The notes under the pieces are model-generated. The model was given only the letters and a program-made list of their open reading frames with translations, did not search any database and was not told the origin of the DNA. Below, in pieces: positions 58,492-64,000 of a stretch of DNA of 64,000 nucleotides. The stretch comes from Saururus chinensis. Taxonomy: Eukaryota > Streptophyta > Magnoliopsida > Piperales > Saururaceae. The number at the start of each line of letters is the position of its first letter. The stretch's first letter is position 1. The DNA lies in the NCBI GenBank assembly GCA_035235625.1, contig CP141144.1:34780014-34844013 (forward strand), given 5' to 3'. Made by a program: the position numbers and the translations under genes.

Positions 58492-60044
58492 TGTTAATGA
58501 CATGTCAGAAAAATAGTATATTCTCCCACCTAGACGATTGTCAATTTTTGTGACAAATTTGTGAGTGAGCCCGTGAGTTATTTAGGTGAAGTCGATTTGA
58601 AGAAAAGACCACGAGACAGCAAACTGAAGCTCCAATTTATCTACAAATTCCATCAAGCTCAAGATTTGGATCAATTACAACTGGCACTCTCATCGTGGCT
58701 CTTACATACACTTCTTTCCGCCCCTAGGACCTTATAGTAAATAATTAATTCTCTAGGGTCACTTATAAACCTTTGTCTTACCCACTCTTGGGTAGACTCA
58801 CCCACACATGGGTAGTCTTACCCACTCATGGGTAGACTTACCCACACATGGGTAGGCTCACCCACTCTTGGGTAGGCTCACCCACACATGGGTAGTCTTA
58901 CCCACTCTTGGGTAGACTCACCCACCAATGGGTAAGAAGTATCATCTCTTGACCTTTATAAATACCCATGTCATAGGAAGAGGTGATCACCAAGTAGAGC
59001 TAAACCCTCTCAAGTCCCTTAGGCATTCTTGTAGCTTCCTTGCCTTATTTTTGGAAAGCCTTGGGCCACTTGTTTTTAATTTCTTCTCTCATTCAAAGGA
59101 ATATCAATGGAGTCTCTTTTGAGAGTCATGGAAGAAATTCAAGCTTGATGGTCTTTGGTTTCTTGTTCTTATAGTGTTGAATCTTTAGAAACCATGCCCT
59201 TCTACCCGACTCCCTTGGCTTTTGAAATATTTCCTTCCAAAGCCTTGAATTTGTCATAAGTAACCATCCTCCCTTTGGCAATAGCCATAGAAGATTCTCA
59301 ATGAGGAAATGGGAAGGTGTTTATGACTATTTGACGAAGGTTTCCTTCATTTTATGAAAAACCACCTAGAAACCCAAAACCCCCATCTAATAAGCCTCAA
59401 CAATTTCAGAGCATCGAATTAGATCCAAGGTTAGATGTGGGATGGCCAAAGATTGAACACTCTTCAAGTGCACATGTACTACTTGCAAGTGCAAGCTATT
59501 GTAAGTGTTCTTAAGATCTCTTCTTCCTAAATTTCTAGTTGGTGGAGTAAACCTAGTGGTTGAAACACCTTGGTGAGAGGGACGGGTTGTGCATAACCCA
59601 CATAGTATGGATTCACTTAAATGTATGTACGGTTACCGGTAAACCAAAGAAAATTGGGGTTTGTAAATGGTTGTGGGATAGCTGAAACCCTCACTTAGTG
59701 GATGTTAGAGGTGCCTTGGATTAGGTTCTCTAAGAGTGGATGTACCCGTCTATGCAAGTGCTTGACGACGAACCACTATAAATCTCTTTGTGCATGATAT
59801 CTTTATTTGTTTGATGTTGTGATGACTTTACATATCTAACTTCACATCGCTTGAGTCTTTCTCTCTCACCTTTGCACATTCTAAATATGAATATTTGTCT
59901 TCACTGAATGTACACACGATTGATTTCTTTTGTCTTTGATCATCATTGTCATATTGCATGGAATTAAATTTATAAGTAACTTTTAAGTGGTTGTCCTATT
60001 CACCCCCCCCCCCTCTAGGACTCTCTCTCCTTAGCGTACTTTCA
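58492..60044 (+). repeat. Solo LTR (1.55 kb), copia/SIRE-like, TSD TCTCT
   Basis: It runs from TGTTAATGACATGTCAG to TTAGCGTACTTTCA. TCTCT lies on both sides (58,487-58,491 and 60,045-60,049), and the host LTR's 'CCTCCCCT' series continues after it. The run CCTATTCACCCCCCCCCCCT followed by CTAGGACT near the end is characteristic of SIRE/Maximus-type copia LTRs. There is no internal region. Confidence 0.75.
58778..58937. repeat. 20-bp palindromic minisatellite, 8 units
   Basis: Each unit, TCACCCACACATGGGTAGTC or close, contains an inverted ACCCA/TGGGT pair. Two unit types (ACTCTTGGG and ACACATGGG) roughly alternate. Confidence 0.9.
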
Positions 60045-61440
60045 TCTCTCACTGTGTAGCCCTTCGGTGGAGAACAAAGCCTCCCCTACTCTGGGTCACT
60101 TCTCTCGTTGTGGCCCGATAACTGAGGATGGACCTCCTCTTGCTTCAGACCACCATTTTCATCGATGGTGTGGTTTTTGGCAGTGGCATCCACCAAAAGC
60201 ACGTGGCACCCACATGTTATGGTGCCTCGCAATGCGCGGGATCATGTATCGTGCTCAACCACCGTCTACTACGCAACTGCATCGTGCACACGATTTTTCT
60301 TTTCTTTTTTTAAATATTATATTCAAACACATGTATCTTTCTACCACGAATTTGGATTTGTGTGTTCTTGGTACCATTGAGTTCGTATCAACGAGCCCTA
60401 CAAAATTAGGCTACTTGAAGGAGTTTTTCCTTCTATTTTCAAGTGAGTCCCGCCCATATTGTACATTTCTCAAGGTTGTAACTTTTGCTCCTGACCTCCG
60501 TTTAGTGTGTTCTTTCATTTGTTACGCTCATTTCTTTGAGCTCTACCCATATTCAGAGTTTCAACCTTTGAAGCCCTCTAAAAATTATCTAAGTGCCCCT
60601 AACCCCTTGGGTTAGGCATAATCAAAAAATAGGGTGTTACAACTGGTGAGGTGGGCAGCATGGGCATAGAGGTAGTAGGGCTGGGCTAGGGTGGTAGTCA
60701 TGCTTTTGGTAAACCATGGATGACTAGAAGAAGGTGGTCGGAGGGTGGATGGCAGACGACAGCAAATGGTGGGTCAAAATGTGGTAAATAGTAAAAAAAA
60801 TAAAAAGGTTGGCACCTAGTGGAGGAGCAAGGAGTGGGTGGCGGTGGCTTTGGTCGGTGCCTCTAGAGTCCTGGAGGCTTGATGTAAGTCCATTGGAGAG
60901 CAGTAGCAACTGGCAGTGAAAAGCTCTCCGATGACCCAACACCAATGAAACTCAATAAATACCAAGGGAAAACATCGGTAGCTTGTGGAGGAGCAAGGAG
61001 ACCATGGCAGCGGTCCTAGCCGGTACCGACAAACTTGTGTCGGATAGTGAAAGTGGATTCCATCAAGAAGCGGTGGAATTTGGCAATGGAGGAGGCATGA
61101 CTAAGGGTCTAGAATCACTCTCGGGTTTCTTCTCCATCTCAAACATTTTGGACGCCTAGGAGATCAACTTTTTACCTCTTTCTTTTTCTTTTTTTTTAAC
61201 ATCAACTTCTTACGCAATGTTCTACTTTTTTATACGTCATACCTCCAAATTTTGTACCAAAAATATTGGTGACATGTTGAGGCCCAATGACAACAACTAA
61301 GCCCCACACCCAACTCTACGATTATAAATTTTGGGGTCAAATACGTAAAGATAAATACGCAGAAGCGTCACAATTTTTTGCAGAAAATTATTAGAAAAAT
61401 AGCAAGAAAATCATAAAAAAATCAGGGACATTACAAGTCT

Positions 61441-62023
61441 AGCTAGACTATGACAATCTCTTAACGATATATGGACCAGCCTCCTCATACTTCTAATTAG
61501 TTTGACTTGATCTAAACCACTACTAGAAAATCCAGAATTATAAGTGCCTAATTCGATTGTCATTTGCTTTTTCGCTTTCCCTATCTAGATTAGTTGACAA
61601 ATAAAGTACCCTAGAGCTAAGTAATGACTACCAATAAAGATATAGCATGAATAAATAGCCTAGAAGTTCAAACTGCATTGAAATCCATGTCAAAAATTAA
61701 ATATTTGAATTTAAAATAAACCCAAAAAAAATTTCATGTTAAAATGACTTCAAAATTGAACCTAAGTTAGATCACAATGAGTAGATCAGCTTTGTCAACT
61801 GAAACAATAGTTAATTTTGACCTTAAAACCCCGATTTTGAAAAACCTTCAATTTAATAAATTTTTTTGAAATCTTATGAATTTTTTTTGTCAAATCTTGA
61901 GTTTTAATAGATCAAAACACATGAAAACCTAATCAAAGCTAGATCATCATATTTCTAAGAATCCTACAAGTTCAAATCTCATTAAAAATTATTTAAAATT
62001 ACCTAAAGAATCAAACTTCATTT
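61441..62023. other. Unassigned AT-rich stretch
   Basis: No gene was recognised. It may be part of the LTR-like block that follows. Confidence 0.3.
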
Positions 62024-63821
62024 TGTAACATGCCTTTGGCCTCGATGAAAATGTGGAATTTGATGTGGAAAACCATTTGTTTTTCACTCTAAAGTCATAC
62101 AAATCAACTCTTTTCTCTCCCATAAACATTTAGATGAAGCTTGGAGAAAAATGAAGGCGAAGTAGAATGAACCCAAATTAAAAACCAAGCTTTGGTGTGA
62201 GGATTTCAACTAGCGATTGATCGTTTCAAACGACCAACCGATCATTTGGGAAAAAATGATTTTTAATTTTTTGAAAATAACAAAAATTGTAAAAATTTAA
62301 AATTTTTTAATAAACTCCTTAAATTATTTCAAGGTATTTCCCATCAAAATAAAAATTTTCTAGTTTACAAAACTCAAAATTAAAATCAAACATTTAAATT
62401 TAGCAAAGTTAAGCTCTTTTTGATGATTTTTAATCAATTCCTTTTTAATCCATGTGCATCCACATATTATGATATTAATACCTTGCCTAGTTAACCACAT
62501 TAATATGTGATTGTTAATTTTATTCTCATCTTTTTAACACTTTAATCCTTATTTATTAGTTTTTCAAATAAACCACCAATATAGTCATTTCTTGTCTCTT
62601 TTAATCTTGAATCTAGCAACATTACTCTTAACTAACTTTAGACAAATTTATTCAAATTATAGCAAAAACTAAGTTCACATTTTTTGCCTCTTTTTAACTA
62701 GAATGCATATATATTATTTTCTTAAAAATATAGAAAACAATCAAAAGCTCATAATCAACATGCCCCTACTTTTTTCTGAGTTATGATATTTTTCTTCAAA
62801 TCATTTTTTAGGGCTTAACTTTTCTGAATCCTCTTACTTGCATCATAAAATTTTCATTCTTTTTTATTTATTTTTGTTCAATTTCTAGTGGATGGCTACT
62901 TGACATTAGCTTTTCCAACATCTTTAAGAGAACAATTCCATTATCTACAACAAGATTAAAGTATATATGACTTGTAAACAATGAAGTAAATTACGTAGAA
63001 TTTTCTTTTCTTTGAATTCTAAATAGAAATCAAGCCAAAGATCCTCTAATTTGATCACCTAAACTCTACTAAAGTCCAAATGCCTAAGTCAATTTATATT
63101 TAAGAATTATTTCTTCATTTCATAAAAGGAAATTTTTTGTCTTTAAAACACTTTTATCACATTGTTTTCTTCATTAGTTTCTTCTTCAGAATTTGGTTGA
63201 TAGGTCAAACAGCCTTCAATACCACTACTGTTGATCATGTTCTACTTATTTCTTGATCTAAATAGATTTATTTTCTTCTCCTTCCCTTCCCATACCCTCA
63301 AAAGATGATGATTCAACTGTGATCAAGTTAACTAATTGAAGCCATGAAAGTTTATATTTTTCCCTTGATCATGCATAATCTTGTGAAATCTTATTTCCTA
63401 TACCCTTACTTATTTTTAGGAGCATAATGACTAAAGGATTATTGATAGGCAATAATCCAAGCTCGAGTTCCTGTGGTCTTCTTGTATGAAACCCTACTTG
63501 CATGACTTTTTCCTTTACAAAACTTGTGTTCCTCCTCTTTGTGGAGCTCAAATCTACCAAAATTCACTTCTTAGGAGCTGTAGCTATTGTTCGTTAGGGT
63601 TTAAGTTCTAGTGGTGGAGTAGTTAATAAATAAGAGGAAACCCACCATGCAGAGTAGGGTATATTCCAAAGTCGGATGCTTGTTTGTCAATAGGCTACGA
63701 TCCTGATGACAATGTGTTGATGATCCTACCATTAGACTCCTATGCATTCTAAATGTCCAAATTTCAAAGTAAAATTCTTCAAATGAATTAAGGAGGTTTC
63801 TCAAAATTCTAGGGTATTACA
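62024..63821 (-). repeat. LTR-like block, minus orientation
   Basis: On the minus strand it starts TGTAATACCCTAGAATTTTG and ends AAGGCATGTTACA, typical of Ty3/gypsy LTRs of the kind seen elsewhere here. No TSD was found (CATTT against TATAG), and no partner LTR is in the window. Short frames at 63,369-63,804 are not considered genes. Confidence 0.45.
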
Positions 63822-63892
63822 TATAGTCCCACCTAAATGGACAAAATCATGGATCCACATGGTCCCACCTTAAGAAGTTGAATTTTAGTTGG

Positions 63893-63975
63893 TCAAGGGT
63901 GGGGGCTAGCCAACATGCCTCATGAAGAAGAGGTCATAAGTTTGAAGCCCTCACTCATGTCCGCAAAAAAAATAT
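63893..63975 (+). mobile_element. tRNA-derived SINE-like sequence
   Basis: GGTGGGGGCTAGCCAACATG resembles a polymerase III A box region. AAGAGGTCATAAGTTTGAAG plus CCC resembles the B box region (consensus GGTTCGANTCC). An A-rich tail follows at 63,965. The order and spacing are those of plant SINEs, but both boxes are imperfect. Confidence 0.4.
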
Positions 63976-64000
63976 TGTCACTCTAGTTAACTCCCATAGG

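Larger units (their letters stand above)
57174..60641 (-). repeat. Solo LTR (3.5 kb) inside copy C, itself split by a copia LTR
   Basis: The ends are TGTAACACCCTTACCCGAGG and AAATAGGGTGTTACA. ACTCG (57,169-57,173) and ACTGG (60,642-60,646) form a four-of-five TSD. Read on the minus strand, its U5-like block (GGCAAAACTAC, GGATCCAATCG, GGCAACCAATGGC, GGCCCGATCCAAAT) matches 9,440-9,540, so the two LTRs belong to related families in opposite orientation. Confidence 0.8.
53843..61435 (-). repeat. 4-kb-class solo LTR, copy C, split by another solo LTR
   Basis: In plus orientation it begins TATAACACCCAAGACTTTTC and ends CAGGGACATTACA; on the minus strand it starts TGTAATGTCCCTGATTTTT, a Ty3/gypsy LTR start. 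AGTTT (53,838-53,842) and AGTCT (61,436-61,440) are a four-of-five TSD. Minus the nested LTR it is about 4.1 kb. No internal region is present, so it is a solo LTR, and it serves as the reference for copies A and B. Confidence 0.8.

Noticed and set aside
1-64000. A prokaryotic-type defence, toxin or biosynthetic system
   Set aside because: Codon usage, LTR elements, MULE and MITE content all indicate plant nuclear DNA. No operon-like gene run is present.

Overview
The window is AT-rich, repeat-dense nuclear DNA from a flowering plant. The evidence is plant-type Ty3/gypsy retrotransposons with tRNA-iMet primer sites, solo LTRs of 3-4 kb, a Mutator-like element (MULE) linked to a Ulp1-type protease gene, Stowaway MITEs and a possible SINE. 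I found no complete host gene, no rRNA or tRNA gene, no CRISPR array and nothing prokaryotic. Nearly all open frames longer than 60 codons are pieces of transposons or chance frames in low-complexity DNA. All element ends, target-site duplications (TSDs) and similarities below were found by reading and were not computed.

Region 1 (1-24,977). A fold-back element with long imperfect inverted arms lies at about 395-1,415. It is followed by a decayed MULE of the Ulp1-carrying kind. A plus-strand gene, with a plant-mobile-domain-like piece at 2,150-2,575 and the C48 protease end at 20,219-20,495, faces a minus-strand MULE transposase at 21,830-24,193. The two halves of the Ulp1 gene are separated by about 16.4 kb of nested LTR elements (3,839-20,218). 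These are a 4-kb-class LTR with a 3.3-kb solo LTR inside it, a partial LTR, and a broken minus-strand Ty3/gypsy element with a 3.4-kb solo LTR inside its reverse transcriptase. The MULE's non-coding DNA is rich in one short motif (ATAACAYGAT).

Region 2 (24,978-39,731). This is a nest of up to four levels. A minus-strand 4-kb-class LTR is split by an LTR-like sequence resembling Tat/Athila ends. That sequence is split by a minus-strand Ty3/gypsy chromovirus (29,805-38,712) that keeps both LTRs. The chromovirus's low-coordinate LTR carries a 696-bp MULE with a GC-rich cargo, a 9-bp TSD and an empty site in the sister LTR.

Region 3 (39,732-53,842). This stretch is more mixed. It holds several copies of a purine-tract MULE-like family, one split by a minus-strand solo LTR at 40,482-43,794. 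It also holds two Stowaway MITEs, a few unexplained hairpins, and two short open frames (near 46.8 and 49.0 kb) that are the only candidates for host-gene remnants.

Region 4 (53,843-64,000). A solo LTR of the 4-kb class contains a 3.5-kb solo LTR, which contains a 1.55-kb copia-like solo LTR. An LTR-like block and a tRNA-type SINE-like sequence follow. Overall the window records repeated insertion of LTR elements into an old MULE and into each other, with most reduced to solo LTRs.
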